A stretch of 64,000 nucleotides of DNA from Azotobacter paspali (GCF_042434745.1 NZ_JBHLSS010000098.1); one strand, 5' to 3'. Shown: positions 34,061 to 44,066, counted from the stretch's first letter. The notes: generated by a model from the letters alone, not told the origin. Translations and numbers: made by a program.

Positions 34061-37000
34061 ATGCAGGGTGACGAGGGACTGGGCGCCGGGCTGATGGTGG
34101 TGCACGGCAACCGCCTGGAAGCGTTGCGCGAATTGGCGGTGGAATGGATGCGGCGTCATCCCCTGACGCCGCTGGAGGACGAGGTGGTGCTGGTGCAGAG
34201 CAACGGCATCGTCCAGTGGCTGAAGCTGGCGCTGGCCGGGCGGGACGGTTGCGGCATCGCCGCGGCGATCCGCGTCGAGCTGCCGGCGCGCTTTCTCTGG
34301 CAGAGCTACCGCGCGGTGCTGGGGAGCGACGGCATCCCCCGCGAATCGCCGCTGGACAAGGCGCCGCTGACTTGGCGGCTGATGCGCCTGCTGCCAAACC
34401 TGCTGGAAGGCGTGGCGTTCGCTCCGTTGCGTCGTTTCCTCGAAGATGACTCCGACCTGCGCAAGCGCCACCAACTGGCCGAGCGCCTGGCCGATCTGTT
34501 CGACCAGTATCAAGTCTACCGCGCTGACTGGCTGGCCGACTGGGCCGAGGGCCATGACCGGTTGCGCACCTCGCGCGATGGGGCGAAGCCGCTCGACGAG
34601 CCGGCGCGCTGGCAGCCGGCACTGTGGCGCGCCCTGCTGGCGGATGTCGGCCAGGACACGGTGGCCACCAGCCGCGCCGGCGTGCACCTGCGTTTCGTCG
34701 AACGCCTGCGCGGCCTCGAAGCGCCGCCGCCCGGCCTGCCGCGGCGGGTCATGGTGTTCGGCATCTCCTCGCTGCCGGCGCAGGCCCTTGAGGCGCTAGC
34801 CGCCCTGGCGCGCTTCAGCCAGGTGCTACTCTGCGTGCACAACCCCTGTCGGTACCACTGGGGCGACATAATTCCCGACCAGGACCTGCTGCGCCACCAG
34901 TACCGCCGCCAGCGACGCAAGGACGGCATGGCGCCGGGGCTGTCCGCCGAGGACCTGCATCAGCATGCCCATCCGCTCCTGGCCGCCTGGGGCAAGCAGG
35001 GCCGCGACTACATCAACTTGCTGGACAGGTACGACGATCCCGAGCACTACCGCGAGCGCTTCGCCAGCCTCGGCGTGCGCATCGACCTGTTCGACGAGGA
35101 GGATGGTCCCAGGCCCGGACACCTGCTCGGCCAGTTGCAGGACGACATCCTCCACCTGCGCACCCTGGAGGAAACCCGCAAGGAGTGGTCGCCGGTCGAT
35201 CCGAAGGCCGACCGCTCGCTGCGTTTCCACATCGCCCACAGCGCTCAGCGTGAAGTCGAGATCCTCCACGACCAGTTGCTGGCGCGCTTCGCCGCCGCCC
35301 CCGGCCTGCGCCCGCGCGAGGTGATCGTCATGGTCCCGGACGTCAACGCCTATGCACCGCACATCCAGGCGGTGTTCGGCCAGTACGCCCGGGACGACGA
35401 CCGCTACATCCCCTTCAGCCTCGCCGACCAGGGGCAACGCGGCTGCGATCCGCTGCCGATCGCCGTCGAACAGCTACTGAAATTGCCGGAAAGCCGGCTG
35501 ACCGTCAGCGAGGTGCTCGACCTGCTCGACGTGCCGGCGCTGCGCGCGCGCTTCGCCATCGACGAGAGCGACTTGCCGACCCTGCGCCGCTGGATCGAGG
35601 GCGCCGGCATCCGCTGGGGCCTGGATGCCGAGCGCCGCGCCGGCCTCGGCCTGCCGGCGGGCCTGGAACAGAACACCTGGCGCTTCGGCCTGCGGCGTAT
35701 GCTGCTCGGCTACGCGGTGGGCAGCGGCGCGCCCTGCGCCGGCATCGAACCCTTCGACGAGATCGGCGGTCTGGAGGCCGTGCTGATCGGTCCGCTGGTG
35801 CGCCTGCTCGACACGCTCGACGACCTGCACCGGCGCCTGGCCCGGCCCGTCGCGCCGGCCGAGTGGGGACGCATCCTGCAGGCCATGCTGGGCGATTTCT
35901 TCCTGGCCCAAAGCGAGCGCGACGAAACTCTGCTCGGCCAGCTCGGCGAGGCGCTGGAGGAATGGCTGGAGCTGTGCGCCGGGGTCGACCTGGACGAGCC
36001 CCTGCCGCTCGGCGTGGTGCGCGAAGCCTGGCTCGGCCTGCTGGACCGAGGTCGCCTGAGTCAGCGCTTTCTCGCCGGCGCGGTGAACTTCTGCACCCTG
36101 ATGCCGATGCGTGCCATCCCGTTCCGTGTGGTTTGCCTGCTCGGCATGAACGACGGCGACTACCCGCGCAGCCAGACGCCCCTGGACTTCGACCTGATGG
36201 CCGGCGACTACCGCCCGGGCGACCGCTCGCGCCGCGAGGACGACCGCTACCTGCTGCTCGAAGCCCTGCTCGCCGCCCGCGAGCAGCTCTACGTCAGTTG
36301 GGTGGGGCGCAGCGTCCGCGACAATTGCGAGCGGCCGGCGTCGGTGCTGGTCGGCCAGTTGCGCGACCATCTCGCCAGCGGCTGGCGTTTGCCGGAGGAA
36401 TACTATGAGGCGAGCGATTCGCAGGCCGACAAAGCCAAAAGGCTGCTCGCGGCGCTGACCACCGAGCACCCGCTGCAGCCGTTCAGCCGCCGCTACTTCG
36501 AGGGCGACGACGCCCTGTTCAGCTACGCCCGCGAATGGGCCGCGCTGCACCGCCGGGACGCGCCGGCCGGAGCGGCGCAGGCGCTGCCGCCGTTCGAGCC
36601 GGACGGCGCGTTGGCCCTGGAGACCCTGCAGAACTTCCTGCGCGATCCGGTCAAGCATTTCTTCACCCAGCGCCTCAAGGTGCATCTGGACGAGGGCGTG
36701 CAGGCGCAGCTCGACGAGGAACCCTTCGGTCTCGACGGTCTGCAACTGCACCAGTTGCGCCAGAACCTGCTGGACGCCGCCAGCCTGGCCCTGGAAGACG
36801 ATCCGGCGCGGGTCGAGGCGGCGCTGGAGGCTGCCGCCCTGCGCCTGCAGCGCAGCGGCCGGTTGCCGCTGGCCGGCTTCGGCGAGCGCCTGCGCGAGCA
36901 ACTGCTGAAGCCGCTGCCGGAGCAGATGCGGCGTTACCGGAGCCTCTGTTCCCTGTGGTCGACGCGGCTGGAATCGCCCAAGCCGCTGCGGTTCGAACAC

Positions 37001-37552
37001 AAGGGCGTCGAGCTGGCCGGCTGGCTCGGCGGCCTGCGCGAGAACGCCGGCGGGGCGCTGGCGCGCATCGAACTGCAGCCCGGCGAGCTCAAGCGCGGCA
37101 AGGACGGCTGGAAATGGCACCGCCTGCTCAGGCCCTGGGTGGCGCATGTCGCCGCCGCGGCCTGCGGTGCGCCGCTGACCAGCCTGCTGGTCGGCCAGGA
37201 TGCGAGCCTCGAGTTCGCGCCCATCGAGCAAGCACGGGCGCAGGCGATCCTCCGCCCGTGGCTGGAAGCCTGGCGCGCTGGGCTGGAAACGCCGTTGCCG
37301 GTGGCGCTGAACACCGCCATCGCCTGGCTGGGTGCGGACGACGAGAGCAAGGCCGAAGAGGCCGCGCGCAAAGCCTACGAGGGCGGCTACAACCACGTTG
37401 GCGAACTGGCCGGCAGCGCCAGCCTGGCGCGCCACTACCCGACCTTCGCCGCGCTGATTGAAAGCGGCGATTTCCCCGAGTGGAGCCGCGACCTATACCA
37501 GTCGCTGCTCGACCACCAGCCCACGGAACTCATGGAGGAGAACCACGCATGA
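34061..37552 (+). CDS. recC: RecC: exodeoxyribonuclease V gamma subunit
   Basis: RecC recognises Chi and splits the strands in the RecBCD helicase-nuclease that processes double-strand breaks. The 1163-residue protein starts at ATG 34061 after a GGGAGGGAG ribosome-binding region; the longer frame from 33953 is not favoured. It opens LMVVHGNRLEALRELAVEWM, carries the inactivated UvrD-like core (VQSNGIVQWLKLALA, RVMVFGISSLPAQALEALAALA) and the conserved VNFCTLMPMRAIPFRVVCLLGMNDGDYPR block near residue 685, and the RREDDRYLLLEALLAARE helix. Its stop overlaps the recB start (ATGA), as in Pseudomonas. Confidence 0.96.
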   Translation: MQGDEGLGAGLMVVHGNRLEALRELAVEWMRRHPLTPLEDEVVLVQSNGIVQWLKLALAGRDGCGIAAAIRVELPARFLWQSYRAVLGSDGIPRESPLDKAPLTWRLMRLLPNLLEGVAFAPLRRFLEDDSDLRKRHQLAERLADLFDQYQVYRADWLADWAEGHDRLRTSRDGAKPLDEPARWQPALWRALLADVGQDTVATSRAGVHLRFVERLRGLEAPPPGLPRRVMVFGISSLPAQALEALAALARFSQVLLCVHNPCRYHWGDIIPDQDLLRHQYRRQRRKDGMAPGLSAEDLHQHAHPLLAAWGKQGRDYINLLDRYDDPEHYRERFASLGVRIDLFDEEDGPRPGHLLGQLQDDILHLRTLEETRKEWSPVDPKADRSLRFHIAHSAQREVEILHDQLLARFAAAPGLRPREVIVMVPDVNAYAPHIQAVFGQYARDDDRYIPFSLADQGQRGCDPLPIAVEQLLKLPESRLTVSEVLDLLDVPALRARFAIDESDLPTLRRWIEGAGIRWGLDAERRAGLGLPAGLEQNTWRFGLRRMLLGYAVGSGAPCAGIEPFDEIGGLEAVLIGPLVRLLDTLDDLHRRLARPVAPAEWGRILQAMLGDFFLAQSERDETLLGQLGEALEEWLELCAGVDLDEPLPLGVVREAWLGLLDRGRLSQRFLAGAVNFCTLMPMRAIPFRVVCLLGMNDGDYPRSQTPLDFDLMAGDYRPGDRSRREDDRYLLLEALLAAREQLYVSWVGRSVRDNCERPASVLVGQLRDHLASGWRLPEEYYEASDSQADKAKRLLAALTTEHPLQPFSRRYFEGDDALFSYAREWAALHRRDAPAGAAQALPPFEPDGALALETLQNFLRDPVKHFFTQRLKVHLDEGVQAQLDEEPFGLDGLQLHQLRQNLLDAASLALEDDPARVEAALEAAALRLQRSGRLPLAGFGERLREQLLKPLPEQMRRYRSLCSLWSTRLESPKPLRFEHKGVELAGWLGGLRENAGGALARIELQPGELKRGKDGWKWHRLLRPWVAHVAAAACGAPLTSLLVGQDASLEFAPIEQARAQAILRPWLEAWRAGLETPLPVALNTAIAWLGADDESKAEEAARKAYEGGYNHVGELAGSASLARHYPTFAALIESGDFPEWSRDLYQSLLDHQPTELMEENHA

Positions 37553-40500
37553 GCCAGCCGCCGCCCGCCGCCCGCCCGCTGGCGCTACGCTTCCCGCTGC
37601 ACGGCAGCCGCCTGATCGAGGCCAGCGCCGGCACCGGCAAGACCTTCACCATCTCCGCCCTCTACCTGCGCCTGGTGCTCGGTCATGGCGGCGAGGCGGG
37701 CTTTTCCCGCGAGCTGCTGCCGCCGGAGATCCTCGTGGTGACCTTCACCGACGCCGCCACCCGCGAGCTGCGCGACCGCATCCGCACGCGGCTGGTCGAG
37801 GCGGCCAAGGTGTTTCGCGAGGAGGCGCCGGGCGACGATCTGCTGCAGCAGTTGCGCGCCGACTTTTCCGCCGAGCGCTGGCCGGCCTGTGCGCGCCGCC
37901 TGGACATCGCCGCGCAGTGGATGGACGAGGCGGCGGTGTCGACCATCCACGGCTGGTGCCAGCGCATGCTGCGCGAGCACGCCTTCGACAGCGGCAGCCT
38001 GTTCACTCAGACCCTGGAGACCGACCACAGCGAACTGCTCGCCGAGGTGGTGCGCGACTACTGGCGCCAACACTGCTACCCGCTCTCCGCTGCGGCGCTG
38101 AGCTGGGTGATCGAGCACTGGGGGCATCCGGATGCGCTGCTCAAGGACAAGCTCGGCGCGCTGCTCGGCGAGGCGCAGCCGATGCCGGCCGAGCCGCTCG
38201 GCATGCTGCTGGAGCGGGCGCTGGCCGAGCAGGCCGGCGAACTGGCCCGGCTGAAGGAAGGCTGGAACGCCTGGGCCGACGAGTTGGAAGCGCTGCTCGA
38301 TGCGGCGGTGCAGGCCAAACGGGTAGACGGACGCAAGATCCAGGCGCGCTACTACCGGCCCTGGTGCGAGAAGCTGCGCGCCTGGGCAACTGGCGACGAG
38401 ACGGACCTCGACCTCGGCAGCGGCTTCGCCCGCCTGACCCCCGAGGGTCTGGCCGAGGCCTGGAAGGGCGAGCCGCCACCCCATCCAGCGCTGGAGGCCA
38501 TGCGCGCGCTGCCGGCGCGCCTGCGGACGCTGCCCGGCCCCGACGCGCCGGCTCGGCGCCACGCCGCCGCCTGGGTAGGCCTGCGCTTCGAGCAGGAGAA
38601 GCGCCGCCGCGCCGAAATGGGTTTCGACGACATGCTGAGCCGCCTCGACGCCGCCCTGCGAGGCGATAACGGCGGGCGCCTGGCCGAGCTGATTCGCGGC
38701 CAGTTCCCGGTGGCGCTGATCGACGAGTTCCAGGACACCGACCCGCTGCAGTACCGCATCTTCGACCGTATCTATGCCATCGCGAGCAACCGTGCCGACT
38801 GCGGCCTGTTTTTGATCGGCGACCCCAAGCAGGCGATCTACGCCTTCCGCGGCGCCGATATCCACACCTACCTGCGCGCCCGCCAGGCCACCGAGGGCCG
38901 CCACTACAACCTGGAAACCAACTTCCGCTCCAGCCAGGCGCTGGTTTCCGCGGTTAACCGGGTGTTCCGCCTGGCCGAGCGGCGCGAAGCCGGACACGGC
39001 GCCTTCCTGTTCCGCGACGGCGCGGCCGACCCGCTGCCCTTTCTCGAAGTGGGCGCGCAAGGCCGCGAGGAGGTCTGGCAGATCGGAGGCAATGCGCAGC
39101 CGGCACTGAATCTCTGGCATCTGGAGGGCGAGGCGCCGCTGCCCGGCGGCGCCTACCGCGCGCAGATGGCCGAACGCGCCGCCAGCGAGATCGTCCGCCT
39201 GCTGAACCTCGGTCAGCAGGGCGGGGCGGGCTTCGTCCGGGACGGGCGGTTGCAGCCGCTGCGCCCCAGCGACATCGCCATCCTGGTGCGCGATTTCAAG
39301 GAGGCCGAGGCGATTCGTGGCCAACTGGCCGCGCGCGGGGTACGCAGCGTCTACCTTTCGGACAAGGATTCGGTGTTCGCCAGCCCCGAGGCGCGCGACC
39401 TCCTGCTGTGGCTGCGCGCCTGCGCCGAACCGGACGTCGACCGCCCGCTGCGCGCCGCCCTGGCCAGCCGCAGCCTGGGCCTCGCGCTGGCCGAACTGGA
39501 GGAGCTGAACCGGGACGAGCGCATCTGGGAGAGGCGCGTCATGCAGTTCCGCGGCTACCGCCAGCGCTGGCAGCGCCAAGGCGTGCTGCCGATGCTGCAC
39601 CAACTGCTGCACGACTTCGATCTGCCGCAGCGGCTGATGGCGCGCCCCGATGGCGAGCGCGTGCTGACCAACCTGCTGCATCTGGCCGAGCTGCTGCAGC
39701 AAGCCGCCGCCGGGCTGGACGGCGAGCAGGCGCTGATCCGCCATCTGTCCGAGCTGTTGGCCGGCGAGATCCAGGTCGCCGAGGAACAGGTGCTGCGCTT
39801 GGAGAGCGACGCGGCGCTGGTGCGGGTGGTGACCATCCACAAATCCAAGGGCCTGGAATATCCGCTGGTGTTCCTGCCGTTCGTCTGCGCCTTCCGCGCG
39901 GTGGAGGGTGGCAAGCCGCTGTGGGTGCACGACGGTGAACGCCGCCGGTTGGTGCTGACGCCAGGCGAGGACGAGGTGGCGCGCGCCGACCGCGAGCGCC
40001 TGGGCGAGGAACTGCGCTTGCTCTACGTGGCCCTGACCCGTGCCCGCCACGCCTGCTGGCTGGGCGTCGCCGACCTTTGCGTCGGCAATGCCAGAAAATC
40101 GCGCCTGCACGATTCGGCGCTCGGCTATCTGCTTGGCGGCGCTGTGCCGCTGGAGCGCAGCGCCGCCCTGGCCGACTGGCTCGCGCCGCTAAAGGTGGCT
40201 GGCGAGAGCGCGGTGCTGGAGGCGCCCGAAGCCGGCGGCGAGCGCTTCGTCGAGCAGGCAGTCGCCCGGAGCAAGCCGCAATGGCGCACCCCGGCGCGCA
40301 GCGCCGCCGAGCACTGGTGGATCGCTTCCTACAGCGCCCTGCGCATCGGCACCGGCGAGGAAAGGCTGGCCGACAGCCAGATACCGGCCAGCCGCTTCGA
40401 CGACGCCGCGCCGGATAGCCCGGCGGCACAGAAGGTCGCCGACGACGAGCGCGAGAGCGTCTTCGTGCCGCTGCGCGCGGGTGAAACGCCGACTCTGCAT

Positions 40501-41229
40501 CGTTTTCCGCGCGGCCCCAATCCCGGCACCTTTTTCCATGGCTTGCTGGAAATGGCCGGCCGCGAAGGCTTCGCCGCGCTGGCCGCCGAGCCCGCGCGGC
40601 TGCGCGAGCTGATCGCCCGGCGCTGCCAGTTGCGTGGCATGACCGAATGGATCGATCCGCTGGCCGACTGGCTGCTCGACCTGCTGACCAGGCCCTTGGC
40701 GCTCGGCGGGGACCGGTGTGTGGCGCTGGCCAAGCTCGGCCAGTACCAGCCCGAACTGGAGTTCTGGTTCGAGGCGCGCGCCGTCGACGTGCGGCGCATC
40801 GACGAATTGGTTCAGGAGTGGGTGCTGCCCGGCCTGCCGCGTCCGGCACTGGCAAAGGATCGGCTCAACGGCATGTTCAAGGGCTTTATCGACCTGGCGT
40901 TCGAGCACAACGGGCGCTACTACCTGCTCGACTACAAATCCAACTGGCTGGGCGAGGACGATGCCGCTTACAGCGCCGAGGCGATGGCGGCGAGCGCCGC
41001 CAGCCACCGCTACGACCTGCAGTCGGTGCTCTACCTGTTGGCGCTGCACCGCCAGTTGCGCGCGCGCCTGCCCGGCTATGACTACGACGCGCACTTGGGC
41101 GGCGCGCTCTGCCTGTTCCTGCGCGGCAGTCGCGCGGCGGGGCAGGGCATCCACCGGGTGCGCCCGCCACGCGAGCTGATCGAGACGCTGGATGCGTTGT
41201 TCGAGGGCAAGAAGGAGGCCGAGGCATGA
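37549..41229 (+). CDS. recB: RecB: exodeoxyribonuclease V beta subunit
   Basis: RecB supplies the 3'-5' helicase and the nuclease of RecBCD. The 1226-residue protein has Walker A ASAGTGKTF at about 25-33, helicase motif II in LIDEFQDTDPLQYRIFDRIY, IGDPKQAIYAFRGADIHTY, NFRSSQALVSAVNRVF, VTIHKSKGLEYPLVFLPF and LYVALTRARHACWLG. The C-terminal nuclease domain holds NPGTFFHGLLE, NGMFKGFIDLAFEHNGRYYLLDYKSNWLG (the D-x-K of the PD-(D/E)XK site at about 1127-1132) and the RYDLQSVLYLLALHR helix. ATG 37549 overlaps the recC stop; TGA overlaps the recD start. Confidence 0.97.
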   Translation: MSQPPPAARPLALRFPLHGSRLIEASAGTGKTFTISALYLRLVLGHGGEAGFSRELLPPEILVVTFTDAATRELRDRIRTRLVEAAKVFREEAPGDDLLQQLRADFSAERWPACARRLDIAAQWMDEAAVSTIHGWCQRMLREHAFDSGSLFTQTLETDHSELLAEVVRDYWRQHCYPLSAAALSWVIEHWGHPDALLKDKLGALLGEAQPMPAEPLGMLLERALAEQAGELARLKEGWNAWADELEALLDAAVQAKRVDGRKIQARYYRPWCEKLRAWATGDETDLDLGSGFARLTPEGLAEAWKGEPPPHPALEAMRALPARLRTLPGPDAPARRHAAAWVGLRFEQEKRRRAEMGFDDMLSRLDAALRGDNGGRLAELIRGQFPVALIDEFQDTDPLQYRIFDRIYAIASNRADCGLFLIGDPKQAIYAFRGADIHTYLRARQATEGRHYNLETNFRSSQALVSAVNRVFRLAERREAGHGAFLFRDGAADPLPFLEVGAQGREEVWQIGGNAQPALNLWHLEGEAPLPGGAYRAQMAERAASEIVRLLNLGQQGGAGFVRDGRLQPLRPSDIAILVRDFKEAEAIRGQLAARGVRSVYLSDKDSVFASPEARDLLLWLRACAEPDVDRPLRAALASRSLGLALAELEELNRDERIWERRVMQFRGYRQRWQRQGVLPMLHQLLHDFDLPQRLMARPDGERVLTNLLHLAELLQQAAAGLDGEQALIRHLSELLAGEIQVAEEQVLRLESDAALVRVVTIHKSKGLEYPLVFLPFVCAFRAVEGGKPLWVHDGERRRLVLTPGEDEVARADRERLGEELRLLYVALTRARHACWLGVADLCVGNARKSRLHDSALGYLLGGAVPLERSAALADWLAPLKVAGESAVLEAPEAGGERFVEQAVARSKPQWRTPARSAAEHWWIASYSALRIGTGEERLADSQIPASRFDDAAPDSPAAQKVADDERESVFVPLRAGETPTLHRFPRGPNPGTFFHGLLEMAGREGFAALAAEPARLRELIARRCQLRGMTEWIDPLADWLLDLLTRPLALGGDRCVALAKLGQYQPELEFWFEARAVDVRRIDELVQEWVLPGLPRPALAKDRLNGMFKGFIDLAFEHNGRYYLLDYKSNWLGEDDAAYSAEAMAASAASHRYDLQSVLYLLALHRQLRARLPGYDYDAHLGGALCLFLRGSRAAGQGIHRVRPPRELIETLDALFEGKKEAEA

Positions 41230-43337
41230 GCGAACAATTGCCCCTGGAATTGGAAAGCGCGGCGCCGTCGGCCGCCCTGCGCGATGCCGAGAGCCTGCTG
41301 GCGCTGCTCGACGCCTGGGTCGAGCGTGGCTGGCTGCGTGCCCTGGACCGCGCCTTGGCCGGTTTCTTTCGCGAGCTGGACGAGTCCTGCCCGCCGCTGG
41401 CGCTGCTCGCTTGCGCCCTGGCCAGCCACCAGCTCGGCCACGGCCACGTCTGCCTTGACCTGGCGGCGACCTTGGCTAGCCCGGACTTTGCCCTGTCGCT
41501 GCCGCCGGAAGGCGAGGATGCCGCGCGCGCCAGCCTCTTGCCCTCGGAGATTCTCGCCGGCGTCGCGCCGAGCCAGTGGCGAAACGCGCTGGCTGCCAGC
41601 TGCCTGGTGGCCGTCGACGGACTTGGCGAAGAAGCGCCCCTGGTGCTCGCCGGCGAATGCCTCTACCTACGCCGCTACTGGAACCACGAGCGCGCGGTGG
41701 CGGCGGCGATTGGCGCGCGCCTGCGGGATGCGCCGGCCTTGCCGGCCGATCTTGCCGTCCGCCTGGCCCGGCTCTTTCCCGAGCCGCCGCTGGTCGACGG
41801 CGAGCGCCGGACCGATTGGCAGAAACTCGCCTGTGCCCTGGCCGCGCGCGGCAGCTTCAGCCTGATCACCGGCGGTCCCGGTACCGGCAAGACCACCACC
41901 GTGGTACGCCTGCTGGCCCTGTTGCAGGGGCCGGCGCTGGAGAACGGCCAGGCGTTGCGCATCCGTCTCGCCGCGCCGACCGGCAAGGCCGCCGCGCGGC
42001 TGACCGAATCCATCGGCGCCCAGGTCGCCTCGCTGGCAGTGGACGAGGCGCTGCGAAAGGCCATCCCCAGCGAGGTCACCACCCTACACCGGCTGCTCGG
42101 CAGCCTGCCGGACAGCCGCCACTTCCGCCACCACGCCGGTAACCTTCTGCCGCTGGACGTGCTGGTGATCGACGAAGCCTCGATGATCGACCTGGAGATG
42201 ATGGCTTGCCTGCTCGACGCCTTGCCGCGCCACGCCCGGCTGATCCTGCTCGGCGATAAGGACCAACTCGCCTCGGTGGAGGCCGGCGCCCTGCTCGGTG
42301 ATCTGTGTCGCGACGCCGAGGGCGGTTTCTACGGCGCCGAGACCCGCGCCTGGCTGGAGGCGGTCGGCGGCGAAGCGCTTGCCGATCCCGCCTTGCGCGA
42401 AGGCGACGGCGAACGCCGGCCACTGGCCCAGCGCACGGTGATGTTGCGCCACTCGCGGCGCTTCGGCGGCGGCTCGGGCATCGGCCGTCTGGCCCGCGCG
42501 GTCAACTGCCGCGATGCGGCGCAGGCGCGCTCCATCCTCGCCGAGGGCAGTCGCGATCTGCATGTGCTGCGCCTGCGCGGCGAAGCGGACCGGGCGTTCG
42601 AGCGTCTGGCGCTCGACGGCCTGCCGGCGCGGGGCGAGTCCAGGCCGCAGGGTTACGTCCATTACCTCGAACTGCTGCGCGAGTCGCGCCCGGCCGCCGA
42701 TTGCCCACCCGACCATGAAGACTGGAAAAACTGGGCGGCAGCGGTGCTCGAAGCCTTCGACGAATTCCAGTTGCTCTGCGCCGTGCGCAAGGGTCCCTGG
42801 GGCGTGGAAGGGCTCAACCCGCGGATCGCCGCGGCTCTCTGCCAACGCGGTCTGCTCGATGGTGACCAGGGCTGGTACGAAGGCCGTCCGGTGCTGATGA
42901 CCCGCAACGACTACAGCCTGGGCCTGATGAACGGCGACATCGGCATCGCCCTGCGCCTGCCCGAACCGCCTGAGCAGCCCGACGCGAAGCCGCAGACGGT
43001 GCTGCGCGTAGTTTTTCCGCGCAACGACGGTTCGGGCGGGCTGCGCTGGGTACTGCCCAGCCGCCTGAGTGCGGTGGAGACGGTATTCGCCATGACCGTG
43101 CACAAGTCTCAGGGCTCGGAATTCGCCCACACTGCGCTGATCCTGCCCGATACTCTCAACCCGGTGTTGACCAAGGAGCTGATCTACACCGGCATCACCC
43201 GCGCGCGGCACTGGTTCAGCCTGATCGAAAGCCGTCCCGGGGTGTTCGACGAAGCGGTGAGGCGGCAGGTGGAGCGCAGGAGCGGGCTGGTGGAGGCATT
43301 GGAAAGGCGGCCCTCTCCCCCGGCCCCTCTCCCGTGA
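41226..43337 (+). CDS. recD: RecD: exodeoxyribonuclease V alpha subunit
   Basis: RecD is the 5'-3' helicase subunit of RecBCD. The 703-residue protein has Walker A GGPGTGKTTTV at about 216-226, LVIDEASMIDLEMMACLLDALP (motif II), LLGDKDQLASVEAGALLGDL, and the C-terminal motifs RNDYSLGLMNGDIGIALR, TVHKSQGSEFAHTALILPD and LIYTGITRARHWFSLI. The start overlaps the recB stop. The last residues (PSPPAPLP) are encoded by the CTCTCCC-family repeat that begins at the 3' end, so the natural C terminus has been rewritten or extended by a few residues after ALERR. This should be harmless, as the conserved domain ends before it. Confidence 0.96.
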   Translation: MSEQLPLELESAAPSAALRDAESLLALLDAWVERGWLRALDRALAGFFRELDESCPPLALLACALASHQLGHGHVCLDLAATLASPDFALSLPPEGEDAARASLLPSEILAGVAPSQWRNALAASCLVAVDGLGEEAPLVLAGECLYLRRYWNHERAVAAAIGARLRDAPALPADLAVRLARLFPEPPLVDGERRTDWQKLACALAARGSFSLITGGPGTGKTTTVVRLLALLQGPALENGQALRIRLAAPTGKAAARLTESIGAQVASLAVDEALRKAIPSEVTTLHRLLGSLPDSRHFRHHAGNLLPLDVLVIDEASMIDLEMMACLLDALPRHARLILLGDKDQLASVEAGALLGDLCRDAEGGFYGAETRAWLEAVGGEALADPALREGDGERRPLAQRTVMLRHSRRFGGGSGIGRLARAVNCRDAAQARSILAEGSRDLHVLRLRGEADRAFERLALDGLPARGESRPQGYVHYLELLRESRPAADCPPDHEDWKNWAAAVLEAFDEFQLLCAVRKGPWGVEGLNPRIAAALCQRGLLDGDQGWYEGRPVLMTRNDYSLGLMNGDIGIALRLPEPPEQPDAKPQTVLRVVFPRNDGSGGLRWVLPSRLSAVETVFAMTVHKSQGSEFAHTALILPDTLNPVLTKELIYTGITRARHWFSLIESRPGVFDEAVRRQVERRSGLVEALERRPSPPAPLP

Positions 43338-43350
43338 ACGGGAGAGGGGA

Positions 43351-43647
43351 GTCGTGCGGACCGATCCGGTGCGGGTGGACACAGGCCGGGTTCGGCACGG
43401 ATAGCGCCTTTTCTGTGAATGGGAGGGAGGAGTCGTGCGGACCGATCCGGTGCGGGTGGACACAGGCCGGGTTCGGCACGGATAGCGCCTTTTCTGTGAA
43501 TGGGAGGGAGGAGTCGTGCGGACCGATCCGGTGCGGGTGGACACAGGCCGGGTTTGGCACGGATGGCGCCCTTTCTGTGAACGGGGGAGGAGAGTTGTGC
43601 GGGGCGATCCGGTACGAATGGGCGCAGGCCGGATTCAGCACGAATAG
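43351..43647. repeat. 81-bp tandem repeat, four units
   Basis: The marker GTCGTGCGGACCGATCC begins at 43351, 43432 and 43513, and a diverged version at 43594, giving an exact 81-bp (27-codon) period. Units contain GGGTGGACACAGGCCGGGTT, GGCACGGATAGCGCC and a GTGAAYGGGAG end related to the CTCTCCC family. Because 81 is a multiple of three, frames stay open on both strands, which creates spurious repeat-peptide frames. Confidence 0.92.
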
Positions 43648-43673
43648 CCCCTCTCCCGCGTGCGGGAGAGGGG
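43648..43673. repeat. Perfect 12-bp palindrome before the DUF559 gene
   Basis: CCCCTCTCCCGC, a 2-base loop and GCGGGAGAGGGG form a compact hairpin 18 bp before the DUF559 start codon. It belongs to the CTCTCCC/GGGAGAG repeat family of this genome region. Confidence 0.85.
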
Positions 43674-43691
43674 TTGGGGAGAGGGCGGTTC

Positions 43692-44066
43692 ATGGACGAG
43701 CAAATGCGTGACCGGGCACGGGCGTTGCGGCGCGGAATGACCGAGGCCGAGCAGCGCCTCTGGTATCACCTGCGTGCCCATCGTTTTCTGGGGCTGAAAT
43801 TCAGGCGGCAGGCACCGCTGGGCCGTTACATCGTCGACTTCGTCTGCATGGAACTGCGCCTGATCGTCGAACTGGATGGCGGCCAGCACGCCAGGCAGGT
43901 GGCCTATGACCAGCGCCGGGACGATTGGCTGCGGGAGCGGGATTTTATGGTGCTGCGTTTCTGGAATCACCAGGTGTTGCAGCAGACGGAGGCCGTGCTG
44001 GAGCGGATTCGCCTGGGGGTGGAGCGAGCCCGCGCCCGGTCCTCTCCTCCAACCCCTCTTCCGTGA
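43692..44066 (+). CDS. DUF559 (Vsr-like) endonuclease-domain protein
   Basis: The 124-residue protein is a member of the DUF559 family, a PD-(D/E)XK-type fold related to the very-short-patch repair nuclease. Seen motifs: RARALRRGMTEAEQRLWYHLRAHRFLGLKFRRQAPLGRYIVDFVCMELRLIVELDGGQH (with the D..ELDGGQH catalytic region) and YDQRRDDWLRERDFMVLRFWNHQVLQQTEAVLERI. ATG 43692 is preferred to the GTG/ATG further upstream in the hairpin. The last residues (RSSPPTPLP) come from the flanking repeat, which forms a 23-bp stem across the stop codon. Cellular role is unknown; the tight bracketing by palindromes suggests that gene and repeats travel together. Confidence 0.85.
   Translation: MDEQMRDRARALRRGMTEAEQRLWYHLRAHRFLGLKFRRQAPLGRYIVDFVCMELRLIVELDGGQHARQVAYDQRRDDWLRERDFMVLRFWNHQVLQQTEAVLERIRLGVERARARSSPPTPLP

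Noticed and set aside
37585..40110. An 841-codon minus-strand open frame antisense to recB.
   Set aside because: recB shows all helicase and nuclease motifs; the antisense frame has no recognisable domain.
43351..43680. 81-bp regular repeats considered as CRISPR or as a coding repeat protein.
   Set aside because: There are no unique spacers; open frames on both strands follow from the period being a multiple of three, and no ribosome-binding site supports translation.
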